Assembly: GCF_019511345.1 (NCBI RefSeq)
Contig: NZ_JAEUAK010000011.1
Coordinates: 124,001 to 188,000, forward strand
Direction of reading: 5' to 3'
From: Rhizobium mesosinicum
Lineage (GTDB): Bacteria; Pseudomonadota; Alphaproteobacteria; Rhizobiales; Rhizobiaceae
DNA length: 64,000 nt
Part shown: positions 42,172-51,716 of the stretch, one piece after another
Layout of the letters: every line of letters starts with the position of its first letter
How positions within the stretch are numbered: position 1 is the stretch's first letter
Made by a program: the position numbers and the translations under genes
The notes under the pieces: model-generated
What the model was told of the DNA's origin: nothing
The model's input: the letters and a program-made list of their open reading frames with translations, nothing else
Databases searched by the model: none

Positions 42172-45100
42172 CGCCGCGAGCTGCGGTTTGAATCCCACAT
42201 CCACATAGTAGTTGGTGCTGTTGTAACTGCTCGTCGGGAAGAGCCCCGCCGAGCCATAGGCATAGACGCCGTTATTGCCGGATGGCGCCTTCAGGTCGCC
42301 GTTCGTCAGGTCGCTGCTGAAGTAATTGCCGGTCGCCGAATAGTTGCCATTGGTCGAGTAGGACACGACGTAGGTCGTATCCGCCTCTATGGCGATCTGC
42401 TGGCTGAGCTGGGCGGTCTGCCAGCCGCTCGCCGTCTCGTTGTCGAACGTGACGCTGCCCAGCAGAGTGCCGGAAGCCGTCCACAGATAGCCGTTATGCG
42501 GGCCGGTATTGTCGGCACCCTTGTAGAAGCGGATGGAGGTGATCCAGCCGGCGGCATCGGCCTGGAATTTCATGCCGAGATTGACCGGCTGGTTGTCGTT
42601 GACCGAGATGACCGAAGGCGTCGCGTTTGCCGCAAAGAGGTTCTGCTCCGGCCCTGCCGACGGGTTGTTGACGGTGAGCGCGACCTGGGCCGAGGCCGTG
42701 CCGCCCTTGCCGTCCGATATCGCGTAGCTGAAGCTCGCCGGCCCCGAATAGCCAGCCGTCGGCGTGAAGGTCACCGTCTGGGCCTGGGCATTCCAGGCGA
42801 CAGAGCCGTTGACCGCGCCGCTGACGCCGGTGATCGTGAGCGCATCGCCATCGGCATCGGTATCGTTCGCAAGCAGCGCCGAGGCCTGGATGGTAACCGG
42901 CGTGCCCGTGTTGGTCGTAAAGCCGCTATCATTGGCGGCGACCGGGACCGCATTCTGCGCCCCCTGCTGATAGAGCACGTCCACCCAATAATTGGTGGCA
43001 TTGTAGGAAGAGGTCGGAAACAGGCTGCCGCTGCCATAGGCATAGACGCCGTTGCCGCCGCTGACCGAACTTGCCGGCGCCGTCAGCGCCCCGCTCGTAT
43101 GGTCGGTCGTGAAGTAGTTCGCGGTCGCCGAATAGAAGCCGTTGGAATGGTAGCTCGCCACATAGGTCGTGCCGGCGGTGACGCTGATCGGCTGCGAGAA
43201 GGAAACCGTCTGCCAGCCGCTCGCCGTCTCGTCGATGAAGCTTGCCTGGGCCAGAAGCTGGCCGCTCGCCGTCCAGAGCGAGGCGACATGCGTGCCGGTA
43301 TCCTGGGCGCTCTTGTAATAGGTGAGCCCGGTGATCAAGCCATTGGCCGAAGCGATGAACTTGACGCCGAGCTCGACCGAGTTGGGGTCGTTCGCCGCTG
43401 TAACACCCGACGTATCGGCGCCGGTAAACAGGCTCGTCGTCGTGCCGCCGCCCGGCTGCGAATTGACCGTGAGGTTGACGGTGGCGGACGACGTGCCGCC
43501 ATGCCCGTCCGAGATCGAATAGGTGAAGCTGGCGACACCGGTATAGCCCGCGTTCGGGGTGAAGGTGACGCTGTTCGTCTGGCTGTTGAAGGTGACCGTG
43601 CCGTTCACCCCGCCGGTAGCACCGGTGATCGAGAGCGGATCGCCGTCCACGTCGGTATCGTTGGCAAGCAGGCTCGCCGCGGCAATCGAAAGCGCGGTGT
43701 TGGAATAGGTCGTATAGCCATTGTCGTTGGCCGCGACCGGCGCCGTATTTGATGTGGACTGGTTGAAGACGACGTCCACCCAGTAGTTCGAGGACTGGTA
43801 GCTCGACGTCGGGAATGTCGTGCCCGATCCGTAGGAATAGACGCCGTTGGCGCCGGCAAGGCCGGTCAGCGCGCCGTTCGTATGGGCAGTGGTGAAATAT
43901 CCCGATGTCGCCACATAGCTGCCGGTCGTGTGGTAGGACGCGATATAGGTCGTGCCTGCCGATATCTGCAGCGGGCTGGAGAAGGTTGCGGTCTGCCAGC
44001 CGGAGACAGATTCAGTCCCAAAGCTGACCGTCGCAAGCAATGTGCCATTCGCCGACCAGATCGAGCCCGTATGCGGCCCCGTATCGCCTGATGCCTTATA
44101 GAAGCGGATGCCGGTGATCGTGCCGCTTGCCGAAGCCGAGAATTTCATGCCGAGTTCCAGCGGCGAATTTTCCTGGACAGCGCCGCCGGTCGGCCCCTCA
44201 TTGGCGGCAAACAGGCTCTGGCCGGCCGGACCCGGATCGACAGTGAGGCTGACATTGGCCTGGTCGGTGCCTCCGCGCCCGTCCGACAGCGTGTAGGAGA
44301 AGCTTGCAGGCCCTGCGTAATTGGCAGCCGGCGTGAAGGTGACGGTGCCGGCCTGCTTGTTGAGGGTCACTGTGCCGTTCAGCGCATTGCCGACGGCGCT
44401 GATCGTCATCGCATCGCCATTGGCATCGGTATCGTTGGCCAGCAGCGAGGCGATGGAGATCGTCAGCGTGCCGTTGCGCGAAATCGTCAGGCCGCTGTCG
44501 TCGCCGGCAACAGGCGCACTGTTCGGTCCGGCATCGAAGACCACGTCCACCCAGTAGTTGGACCCGCCGGGGTTCTGGCCCGGGAATGTGCCGGCATTGT
44601 CGCTGTAAGCATAGACACCGCCGCCATCGACGGCCTTCAGCGCGCCGCTGGCATAGGTGCCGCTGAAATAATTGTCGGTGACGGAGTAGAAGCCGTTGCT
44701 GTGATAGGAGGCGACATAGGTCACCCCGGCCGCAATCTGGACCGGCTGGGAGAACATCACCGTCTGCCAGCCGGAGAGCGATTCGCCTGTCGACACGCCA
44801 GTTGCCAGCAGCGTCCCGTCGGCCGACCAGAGGCTGACGACATGCTCGCCGACATTGTAGAAGCCCTTGTAGAAACGGATGCCCTGCACGGAACCCGCGG
44901 TCGTCGCCTGGAAGCGCAGGCCGAGTTCGACCGGATCGCGGTCGATCGCCACTTCGGTCGCCGGCTTTTCCGCAAGCGTCCACAGGCCCTGTGTGCTACC
45001 TGGCAGTGTGACGGTGACCTGCTTGCCGGCCGAGGGCGTCTCCAGATTGACGCTGTCGTCGACGGCGCGCGACATGACCGTATAGGTGCCGCTTGCCTGG

Positions 45101-47484
45101 ACGACCCAGTTATAGCTCCAGCTCTCGCGGCCGGTCGCCTTGAACCAGTGCTGGCCGCCATCGGTGGAGACTTCCACGCCGGCGATGATGCCGCCGCCGA
45201 AATCCTGCGCCGTGCCCGTGATCGTCACATGCTGGCCTTCGACGAAGCTGGCGCCGACGATCGACGAACTGATCGACGAGGTCGGCTTCAAGAGGTCGGT
45301 CGATTGGACCGCAAGGAAGAGGCTCGCATCGAGCGTGGTCGGCTGTATGCCCATGTCGGCAAACATGTTGACCATCGCCTGCTGCACGTTGCGGTCGGTC
45401 GATGTCGTCGGCCCCTGGTGGTTGTCACTGAGGCCCCAGGACCAGAAGACGGTGCCGGCGCCGAAGACGAGCGCGCCGCTGGCCGCCCGGTACATGGTGA
45501 GGCTGTGGGTGGCGACGGCCGAACCGACCGTCGTGCCGTAATCGCGCAGATAGGTTTCCACCGAGATCGACGAAAGCGACAGGTTGACCAGTCCAGCCGG
45601 CCGGAAGCCGTTCTCGACATCGGAATCCCACTCGTAGCCGAGCAGGTTCTGCACGAGATTGTAGGTATCCCCTTCATTCAGCTGGGAGACTTCGGTGTTG
45701 CGCCAGAAGCGCAGGTTCGAATAGTCGTAGGGGATGGAGATCGTATCCAGGCGGTAGCCGTCGACGGTAAACATCGTACCCGTCAGCGAATTTTCCGGCT
45801 GCTGCCCCGGATCGGCATAGCGCGGATCGCGCCAGGTGCCGGTGCCGGTATTGCTCGGATCGGTGCTCGTGCCCCAGGTCTCCTTGTAGCAGACCATGGT
45901 GCGGTAAGCCTGGCCGCTGCCGTCGATGCTGCTTTCCCAGCGAACCTTCCAGTAGCATTCGTTGCCGCTCCAGAAGGCGAGGTTGACGCCGGCATCGCGT
46001 GCGGCCTCGACATTGGCGCGCTGTTCGGCAGACCAGTATTCGTCATGGCCGACCGAGAGATAGGCGTCGTGGTTCAGCAGCAGGCTGCCGCTGCGCGCCG
46101 CATCGACGCCGGAGATATAGGACACGTCGTAGCCGTTCTGCTCCAGCCACGAGATGGCGGAGGATTCGACGCCGAAGATGTAATCGTGGGTGCCGCCGAT
46201 CGGGCTCGTATTGGTGATGATCGGGCGGTTATAGCTGATCGCCGAGGCCCGGCCGATGGCCTGCAGGCCGCAGCTGCAGTTCGGCGGCAGGTAGCCGATC
46301 ATGTCGGCGGGATCGACCGGCACGTCGCCATAATAGAGGCTGGCGCCGCCCCAGGCATTATAGGCCTGCCAGGTCGTATCCGAGGTCTGGAAGACGATAT
46401 CGCTGGTGGAGGCGTCGTCGCGCACGACGAAGGGAATAATGCTCGCGTCCTCGACCCCGTCCTCGCGCACCAGCTTGGCGAAATAGACGCCCGAGACGAA
46501 ATCGGAAGGGATCTGCCAGCTCGCCGACACCGACCAGTTGCCGCAATCGATGAGACCGAGCGACATGTCGACGATCGGATGCGGCTGGATCTGCGCCGTC
46601 GTCAGCTGCTGCTCGATCGAATCCACCTTGCGCGCGCCCATGCCGCCGTAATAGCCCATGCGGTAGATATCGATGCGGTAATGGGTGGAATCCGTGGCGA
46701 TCTTGAAATCGACCGTCCCGCCGATATTGGTACTGATCTCGGTTGCGAAGCCCTGGATGGTGCCGTTGCCATCGCCCTCCAGCCCCCATTCGCTGATCGG
46801 GTTGCCCTGCTTCATGTTCTCGAGCGCGATCTTGTTGAGCGTCACCGCCGGAACCGCAGCCGCCGGCGCTGCGAGCGCCACCGATCCCACGGGAGTATCG
46901 GCGGAAACCTCCTGGCTCGGCTGCAGCGAGATGGAGGCGATCGAGGTCTGCATGCTCAACGACTTCGTGCCGGAATCGGCGGCGGGATCGGTCGGTGACG
47001 TGGTGGTGGCTGCCGTGCTGCCATCGCTGGTAATCCCTGTCAGCGTCGGCGCCGGCGGCAGCGTCGCGGCTTCCTGGTACGGGTCCGGGCCGAGCACGGT
47101 CTGCTCTGTCGTCGTCGTTGTCGTGGTGGTCGTCTGCAGCGCCGGCAGCAGCGCCGCCGTCTTGGTGGACGTGTCCTGCGCGCCGCCGTCGCCCGAAGGC
47201 GCCGACATCGGTGTCGGCGTCAGCGAGGCCGTCTGCATGCCGCCCGATGAGATCGACGCGGAAAGCTGCGTGATACTGCCTGTGAAGGAGGACGGGACGA
47301 CAGCGCCGCCCGGATCGGCAAAGCTGCCCTGACTGGAAAAGCTAAAGGAGCCATCGGCACTCGTGGACGATACGACCGTCGCGCTTCCCAGCACCGCGCT
47401 CCAGGCAGACGGTGCTCGACCGATACTCAACGCTCCACCAAATATACTCAGATACTCGAGGTTACTAACGCGAATTCTCCGCAT
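42169..47484 (-). CDS. Giant DMFase-like/DUF4082/cadherin-like surface protein, T1SS substrate
   Basis: The start at 47484 (MRRIRVSNLEYLSIFGG) follows GGGAAGGGGA. The product is 1771 residues with no signal peptide. The N-terminus is Ser/Thr/Pro-rich (about 1-210). About 215-720 is an N,N-dimethylformamidase beta-like domain (GYYGGMGARKV, TWQAYNAWGGASLY, SVGHDEYWSAEQRANVE, FWSGNE). About 740-840 is an Ig/chitobiase-like segment. From about 845, four DUF4082 domains alternate with three cadherin-like (SLLANDTDADGD type) domains, and the last DUF4082 unit ends the protein. It is probably exported by the linked ABC/HlyD system and displayed or released as a carbohydrate-binding adhesin or enzyme. 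Catalysis is unproven. Confidence 0.88.
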   Translation of the reverse strand: MRRIRVSNLEYLSIFGGALSIGRAPSAWSAVLGSATVVSSTSADGSFSFSSQGSFADPGGAVVPSSFTGSITQLSASISSGGMQTASLTPTPMSAPSGDGGAQDTSTKTAALLPALQTTTTTTTTTEQTVLGPDPYQEAATLPPAPTLTGITSDGSTAATTTSPTDPAADSGTKSLSMQTSIASISLQPSQEVSADTPVGSVALAAPAAAVPAVTLNKIALENMKQGNPISEWGLEGDGNGTIQGFATEISTNIGGTVDFKIATDSTHYRIDIYRMGYYGGMGARKVDSIEQQLTTAQIQPHPIVDMSLGLIDCGNWSVSASWQIPSDFVSGVYFAKLVREDGVEDASIIPFVVRDDASTSDIVFQTSDTTWQAYNAWGGASLYYGDVPVDPADMIGYLPPNCSCGLQAIGRASAISYNRPIITNTSPIGGTHDYIFGVESSAISWLEQNGYDVSYISGVDAARSGSLLLNHDAYLSVGHDEYWSAEQRANVEAARDAGVNLAFWSGNECYWKVRWESSIDGSGQAYRTMVCYKETWGTSTDPSNTGTGTWRDPRYADPGQQPENSLTGTMFTVDGYRLDTISIPYDYSNLRFWRNTEVSQLNEGDTYNLVQNLLGYEWDSDVENGFRPAGLVNLSLSSISVETYLRDYGTTVGSAVATHSLTMYRAASGALVFGAGTVFWSWGLSDNHQGPTTSTDRNVQQAMVNMFADMGIQPTTLDASLFLAVQSTDLLKPTSSISSSIVGASFVEGQHVTITGTAQDFGGGIIAGVEVSTDGGQHWFKATGRESWSYNWVVQASGTYTVMSRAVDDSVNLETPSAGKQVTVTLPGSTQGLWTLAEKPATEVAIDRDPVELGLRFQATTAGSVQGIRFYKGFYNVGEHVVSLWSADGTLLATGVSTGESLSGWQTVMFSQPVQIAAGVTYVASYHSNGFYSVTDNYFSGTYASGALKAVDGGGVYAYSDNAGTFPGQNPGGSNYWVDVVFDAGPNSAPVAGDDSGLTISRNGTLTISIASLLANDTDANGDAMTISAVGNALNGTVTLNKQAGTVTFTPAANYAGPASFSYTLSDGRGGTDQANVSLTVDPGPAGQSLFAANEGPTGGAVQENSPLELGMKFSASASGTITGIRFYKASGDTGPHTGSIWSANGTLLATVSFGTESVSGWQTATFSSPLQISAGTTYIASYHTTGSYVATSGYFTTAHTNGALTGLAGANGVYSYGSGTTFPTSSYQSSNYWVDVVFNQSTSNTAPVAANDNGYTTYSNTALSIAAASLLANDTDVDGDPLSITGATGGVNGTVTFNSQTNSVTFTPNAGYTGVASFTYSISDGHGGTSSATVNLTVNSQPGGGTTTSLFTGADTSGVTAANDPNSVELGVKFIASANGLITGLTYYKSAQDTGTHVASLWTASGQLLAQASFIDETASGWQTVSFSQPISVTAGTTYVASYHSNGFYSATANYFTTDHTSGALTAPASSVSGGNGVYAYGSGSLFPTSSYNATNYWVDVLYQQGAQNAVPVAANDSGFTTNTGTPVTIQASALLANDTDADGDALTITGVSGAVNGSVAWNAQAQTVTFTPTAGYSGPASFSYAISDGKGGTASAQVALTVNNPSAGPEQNLFAANATPSVISVNDNQPVNLGMKFQADAAGWITSIRFYKGADNTGPHNGYLWTASGTLLGSVTFDNETASGWQTAQLSQQIAIEADTTYVVSYSTNGNYSATGNYFSSDLTNGDLKAPSGNNGVYAYGSAGLFPTSSYNSTNYYVDVGFKPQLAA
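42170..44975 (-). repeat. Tandem DUF4082 + cadherin-like coding repeat
   Basis: Inside the giant gene, DUF4082 units lie at about 44530-44975, 43755-44215, 42960-43430 and 42170-42650, with cadherin-like units in between. The unit period is about 780 bases. Each DUF4082 unit contains GIRFYK or GLTYYK early, YVASYH-like strands, and an NYWVDV end. The copies are diverged in DNA, so the array is old rather than recently expanded. Confidence 0.8.
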
Positions 47485-48045
47485 AAGCGGCGTCCCCTTC
47501 CCGTCCACCAGCTCCCCGGACCGGCCCCTCAACCGGCCCGGTGAAGCAGCACTTCAAGGGATCATTCTGGCAGTTTTCGCGCGGGACCGTACGACAGCAA
47601 TCCGGGGTATGCGGGTGGTGCCCCCTACGTCGATATGATGATGCTGCCGTATGGCGGGTTGGCATGGCGGCGGGTTTGCCTGTGGAGGTTGAGAGGAAAT
47701 TTGGCGTTGCGCGACCGGTCGGGCGCTTGGGATATTCGGGAAGCGTGTGCCTGTGGCTTGCCGCCATCTTCCGACGTGCTCGTGGCCCCCTCATCCGACC
47801 CTTCGGGCCACCTTCTCCCCGCCGGGGAGAAGGGACGTTTGCCGCGCCGCCCCTGGCCGAAGCCTTCGTCATTAGCGTGAGGTCGCGCCGCTTGCTCCCT
47901 CTTCTCCCCTCGGGGGTTCGAAGGACGGGTCGAGACCCGTGGCTCGACCCAGGTCAGGTGCCCGAAGGGCGGATAAGGGGGCCGCAAGCACGGATATCAC
48001 CACCCTCGTCCCTACAGCCACGAGGCCGCCGGCCTCATCGCAAGA
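47485..48045. repeat. Gene-free region with interrupted palindromic repeat
   Basis: 561 bases with no gene. Left: the leader and promoter of the giant gene. Right: an inverted pair (about 47783-47836, beginning GTGGCCCCCTCATCCGACCC, and about 47957-47983, CCCGAAGGGCGGATAAGGGG) with 120 bases between, the same family as the repeat at 10421. Confidence 0.7.
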
Positions 48046-48576
48046 TCACGCCGGAACGTAGCTGAGCCGGATCACGTCCTCGTCGATACGATCGCTGGCA
48101 GCAAGGCGCAGCCGCGGCCGGGGCGCGGTGAAGAATGGCGTGCCGTGGCCGAGCACGACGGGATGGAAGTAGAGCTGGTACTCATCGATGAGGCCGAGGT
48201 CGGTCAGGCTTCGCGCCAGGTCCGATCCGCCAATGCCGATCTCCCCGGTGAGCCGGTCCTTCAACCCGCGTATGGCAGTTTCGAGGTCCCCTTCGACGAG
48301 CGTGGCATTGGGGCCGACCGATGTCAGGGTGCGTGATACGACCCACTTCTGCCGGCTCCGCCACGCCGCCGCGAACTCGCCTCCCGCCGGCTCCCAGTCC
48401 GCATGATCTTCGTCCCAATAGCGCATGATCTCGTACATGCGGCGACCGTAGACGATGGCTGCCGCGCCGCGGACGCTCTCGATGAAATGGCGGAACAGTA
48501 CGGGACCGGGCATGAATCTGTCGTGGTCGATGTAACCGTCCAGTGACACGTTCAATCCGAACACAAGCCTGGCCAT
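48046..48576 (-). CDS. Dihydrofolate reductase-family (RibD C-terminal) protein
   Basis: The start at 48576 (MARLVFGLNVSLDGYIDHD) follows GGAGGAG. The 176-residue protein has the DHFR/RibD-C fold: VSLDGYIDHDRFMPGP, AAAIVYGRRMYEIMRYW, KWVVSRTL, TGEIGIGGSDLARSL and VLGHGTPFF. These single-domain proteins are NADPH-dependent reductase-like and of unclear substrate (not folate-pathway DHFR). It stands alone. Confidence 0.9.
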   Translation of the reverse strand: MARLVFGLNVSLDGYIDHDRFMPGPVLFRHFIESVRGAAAIVYGRRMYEIMRYWDEDHADWEPAGGEFAAAWRSRQKWVVSRTLTSVGPNATLVEGDLETAIRGLKDRLTGEIGIGGSDLARSLTDLGLIDEYQLYFHPVVLGHGTPFFTAPRPRLRLAASDRIDEDVIRLSYVPA

Positions 48577-48708
48577 GCGCTCCTCCTCGAGACTCCGACC
48601 GATTGCGATATACAATCAGTCACAGAATAACCAGACCAATTTCAATTCGCAATCGGTATTTCGAGTGCGAATGACATGAAACGGCCCTCGCCGAGCGCCC
48701 GGAAATGC

Positions 48709-48939
48709 CTAGATATCGCCAAGCCGGAGCTCGATCAGTTCGCGCGCCAGCTCGTAAGTTCCGTTCTCGTCGTCGCCGGAGGCTTCGTCGATGATCTCGG
48801 CGGCGGTGCGGTAGACTTCCCGCTCTTCTTCAGGTGAAAGCAACCCCTTGTTGCCAAGAAGCGAGATGAGCGAATTCAAAACGGCGGCAGCCGATAGTGT
48901 AATGGCTTCGGATGTGAGACGCGCGGACTCTGGAGACAT
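48709..48939 (-). CDS. Small hypothetical protein
   Basis: The start at 48939 (MSPESARLTSEAITLSAAAV) follows GAGGAAC, so the frame upstream to 49002 is not needed. The 76-residue acidic protein is probably all helical (LNSLISLLGNKGLLSPEEER, YRTAAEIIDEASGDDENG, ELARELIELRLGDI). No family recognised. Confidence 0.7.
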   Translation of the reverse strand: MSPESARLTSEAITLSAAAVLNSLISLLGNKGLLSPEEEREVYRTAAEIIDEASGDDENGTYELARELIELRLGDI

Positions 48940-49563
48940 TTTAGTTCCTCGAACGGTAGAACAACGCTTTAACAATACGTCTTGGCCTGCAACAAGTTCC
49001 AAGTCGAAGACCGGCCGGTAAACCGGGTTGATCTTATCGCGACAACAATATCTGCACCACCCCTGAAGATTGCAAGAATTGAACCGGATTCGCTGAAATA
49101 TTTTCCCGGCGGAAGCGCCATTTTTGCTACTCTAACGGGGAGTTTCATTGCTGCACAATTTTGATATGTGCGGAAATGGCACAGTCATCATGGCGACTTA
49201 TCCGGCTGCACACTTGCTCATGAAGAGGCCCAAGCGGCTCGGGCTCTCGGATAGCGGCCCTGATCGAGAATGCCGCAATATCGGCGGCCCTGCCGCCGGA
49301 CTCGTCCAATCTGGTTATGCGACATCCGAACGATATCGAAATGCGTCTGCCGAAGGCCCGATTGCGCTATCCTATTGCTAATCCGTCATAATACTAATCT
49401 TCGACGTGCAATCGGTGTATAATGACGTTCGGAGCCTGCTAGCGGTACATGCCGGGGTTCCCATGAAATCGAGGATGCGGTCATGCCTCTGGCAGGCGCG
49501 CGACTCCGAAACCCTACCTGGTTCGGAATTCGCGTGACAACCTTATGCTTGTGAGGCAACGCC
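48940..49563. other. Gene-free region
   Basis: 624 bases between the small gene (minus) and the membrane protein gene (plus). Short frames of about 60-77 codons (for example 49148-49381) lack conserved patterns and good start sites. I see no repeat of the window's families. Confidence 0.5.
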
Positions 49564-50028
49564 ATGAAACTCCTCCACCCAATGCCAACGCTCCTGGATG
49601 AACGGGCCGGCCTGATCGCCGGCTTCACAGCCACGGTCGTACTTTCCATCCTGATGATCGCCAAGAATTCTGCGGGCCTCTTGCCGCAGCTCGATCCAAT
49701 CGCTGACATCGCGCATCTGGCCCGCCTGCCGGAAGGCACGATCCAGGCCCTGTGGTTCGGGTGGATCGGCCACTTTGCCCTCGGGACGATCATCTGGGGC
49801 ACCCTCTATGCGGCGATACACGCAGACCTTCCGGGCCTCCCGGTCGTCAGGGGCCTCATTTTCGGAGTCCTCGCCTGGCTCGCTATGATGATCGTCTTCA
49901 TGCCCATGGCCGGCCACGGGCTGTTTGCACTGTCTCTCGGCCTTCCGGCGATGATGGCCACGCTTGTTCTTCACCTCGTCTACGGTGCAGTTCTGGGCAT
50001 GACTTACGCCAGGGCTGCGCATGAATAG
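49564..50028 (+). CDS. DUF6789 family membrane protein
   Basis: This 154-residue protein has four predicted membrane helices: about 17-33 (AGLIAGFTATVVLSILMI), 64-84, 96-113 and 120-147. Features are DPIADIAHLARLPEG, WFGWIGHFALGTIIWG and a MPMAGHGLFALSLG turn, matching the DUF6789 type of small inner-membrane proteins. Function unknown. It stands alone. Confidence 0.8.
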   Translation: MKLLHPMPTLLDERAGLIAGFTATVVLSILMIAKNSAGLLPQLDPIADIAHLARLPEGTIQALWFGWIGHFALGTIIWGTLYAAIHADLPGLPVVRGLIFGVLAWLAMMIVFMPMAGHGLFALSLGLPAMMATLVLHLVYGAVLGMTYARAAHE

Positions 50029-50358
50029 CATCCGAGGTTGGAAAGGCTGAAAACGTCGACCCGCGTCCGTCAGCGATGAGGGACGCGGTGGCGCGCGGAA
50101 GCTCCTGACGGACAGGCACCCTTCAACGACGTCGGACGAGGCCTTCCCCCCACCCTCATCCCTGTGCTTGTCACAGGGATCCAGCCTGCCCAAGTCCTTG
50201 GGCAGAAAAGACTCTTTCCCCTTATCTCCTGCCCGCAGAAAGTAATCGCAGGATCATAATTGCCGCAATTTTCTACGGCGCGCAGGACCGTATCAGACAT
50301 ATGCTTGCCCGCATGCTGGCGGGATAGATCTCGGCGGGTCAGTTGCCGGAACCATCGA
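50029..50358. other. Gene-free region with hairpin
   Basis: 330 bases between converging genes. At 50158-50180 lies a hairpin (ATCCCTGTG/CACAGGGAT, 5-base loop), a repeat type common between rhizobial genes and possibly a bidirectional terminator. Nothing else recognised. Confidence 0.5.
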
Positions 50359-50940
50359 TCACACCCGACCCAGGAACGCGAGCACCCTTTTGATAAGCAG
50401 CGCGGTCGCATCAGCGTCATAGGACGCAAGCGAGCTGTCGGCGAAATAGTGCTGGTCGCCGGGATAGAGGAAAAGCTCCGCGTCCTCGGCCGTCTCCACG
50501 ATCTCGCGGGCGGCGTCGATATCGCCCTCACCGACGAAGACCGGGTCCTTGTCCATGCCGTGGATCTGCACCGGAACGCCTTCCGGCCACGGCCCGAAGG
50601 CCCATTCGCCGCTGATCGGCAGGCAGGAGTAGAAAAGCAGGGCTCCGCGGGCGCCTGGCCGTGTCTGCGCAAGCTTCTGCGCCGGCAGCACACCGAACGA
50701 GAAGCCGGCATAGACGATCCCCGAGGGCAGGTCGTCGGCAAAGCGGACGCCGCGCTCCCGCATGGCGTCGAATCCGGTCTCACCAATATAGGCGAGACCG
50801 TCGTCGATGGTCGGGAATGTGCGCCCGTCGAAGAGATCTGGCGTGTGCACGATATGTCCGGCGGCCCTGAGATCCTCGGCGAAGGCGCGAATGCCGGGGG
50901 TGAGCCCCTGTGCGTGGTGAAACAACAGGACCTCGGTCAT
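50359..50940 (-). CDS. Dienelactone hydrolase family protein
   Basis: This 193-residue protein (MTEVLLFHHAQGLTPGIRAF) has the alpha/beta hydrolase fold: HHAQG oxyanion region, nucleophile elbow GFSFG (family dienelactone hydrolases have GxCxGG; this has Ser), Asp in DKDPVFVGEGD, and GDQHYFADSSL with the catalytic His. Short DLH members with Ser are uncharacterised esterases. Substrate unknown. Confidence 0.9.
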   Translation of the reverse strand: MTEVLLFHHAQGLTPGIRAFAEDLRAAGHIVHTPDLFDGRTFPTIDDGLAYIGETGFDAMRERGVRFADDLPSGIVYAGFSFGVLPAQKLAQTRPGARGALLFYSCLPISGEWAFGPWPEGVPVQIHGMDKDPVFVGEGDIDAAREIVETAEDAELFLYPGDQHYFADSSLASYDADATALLIKRVLAFLGRV

Positions 50941-51053
50941 AGGGAGCCTCCGGATGAGATGGTCTGGCGCGGTCCGGCCAGTCTATAGAGGGATCGCCTC
51001 GCCGAGAAGAGCGCGGCGGCGTCACGGGAGCCAAATATCGCCCTCACTTCCCC

Positions 51054-51262
51054 CTAACCCATTGTTCCTGAATAACTATTTTCGACAATGCGGCAAAAAC
51101 GGCCAAAATTCCGGCTAAGTCATTGATCCTGAATAAGTGTTCCACTTTCTCCCAAAAATACGCGTAAAGAGATTCAAATCAGGAGGGAGTGCCGGATGAC
51201 CGGGAAAAATATAAAAGTTTTCCCGCTCTTTCTGCGTCACTTATTCAGGATCAAAGGGTTAG
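51054..51262. mobile_element. MITE-like element with 22-base inverted ends
   Basis: A 209-base AT-richer stretch has imperfect terminal inverted repeats: the left end reads CTAACCCATTGTTCCTGAAT (51054 on) and the right end reads ATTCAGGATCAAAGGGTTAG (to 51262), 20 of 22 bases matching. A third, internal copy of the left end lies at 51115-51136 (CTAAGTCATTGATCCTGAAT). There is no open frame, so it could be a non-autonomous transposon or a structured RNA/regulatory element. No clear target duplication seen. Confidence 0.55.
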
Positions 51263-51411
51263 ACAGCAATACGCTGATTATAGTTCAGGAAAACTGGATA
51301 ACCATTTGCACCTAAATCAATATTTCACACAGATCGATTCCAGGCCGGCTCCGTAATATGCCGGCAGCAATCGGCCTCGTCAGGCGAGTCAGCCCCGGCG
51401 ATCTCGCCGTC

Positions 51412-51663
51412 TCAGTGACGATGGCTGCGGGCGCGAGGCCAGGGGAAGGCAATGCGTGGATGAGGCCCGTCATCGCGGGGGAAGGCATCGCGGATGTGCT
51501 GCGTGTAATACCAGCCGGGCGATGGCGCGGTGATCAGGTTGACGACGACGCCGGGAGGCACGTCGAGATAGCGGCGGTGACCTCGAAGGCGCAGCTCCAC
51601 CTCGAGGACGTGTGTCGCCGGATCGTAGGCGACCTCCTTGATCAACCGTGATGAGAGTTCCAT
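51412..51663 (-). CDS. KTSC-domain protein
   Basis: The start at 51663 (MELSSRLIKEVAYDPATHVL) is an ATG with GGCGAGG upstream. Of 83 residues, most are a KTSC domain: SSRLIKEVAYDPATHVLEVE, a beta strand RYLDVPPGVV, and GWYYTQHIRDAFP. KTSC proteins are small and often phage-associated; function unknown. It lies beside the terminase genes. Confidence 0.82.
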   Translation of the reverse strand: MELSSRLIKEVAYDPATHVLEVELRLRGHRRYLDVPPGVVVNLITAPSPGWYYTQHIRDAFPRDDGPHPRIAFPWPRARSHRH

Positions 51664-51716
51664 CCTCGCCACCCTAAAGCAGCCCCCGGATCTCAAGAGC
51701 TATCTCGGGAGAGATC

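Noticed and set aside
44701..46998. A 765-codon plus-strand frame across the giant gene
   Set aside because: Antisense to the DMFase-like domain; Arg/Ala/Gly/Asp-rich, no recognisable motif.
49148..49381. A 77-codon plus-strand frame in the gene-free region
   Set aside because: No ribosome site or recognisable pattern; composition is ordinary.
51054..51262. Inverted ends considered as a rho-independent terminator pair
   Set aside because: The arms are 165 bases apart and a third copy lies inside, which fits a repeat or mobile element better.
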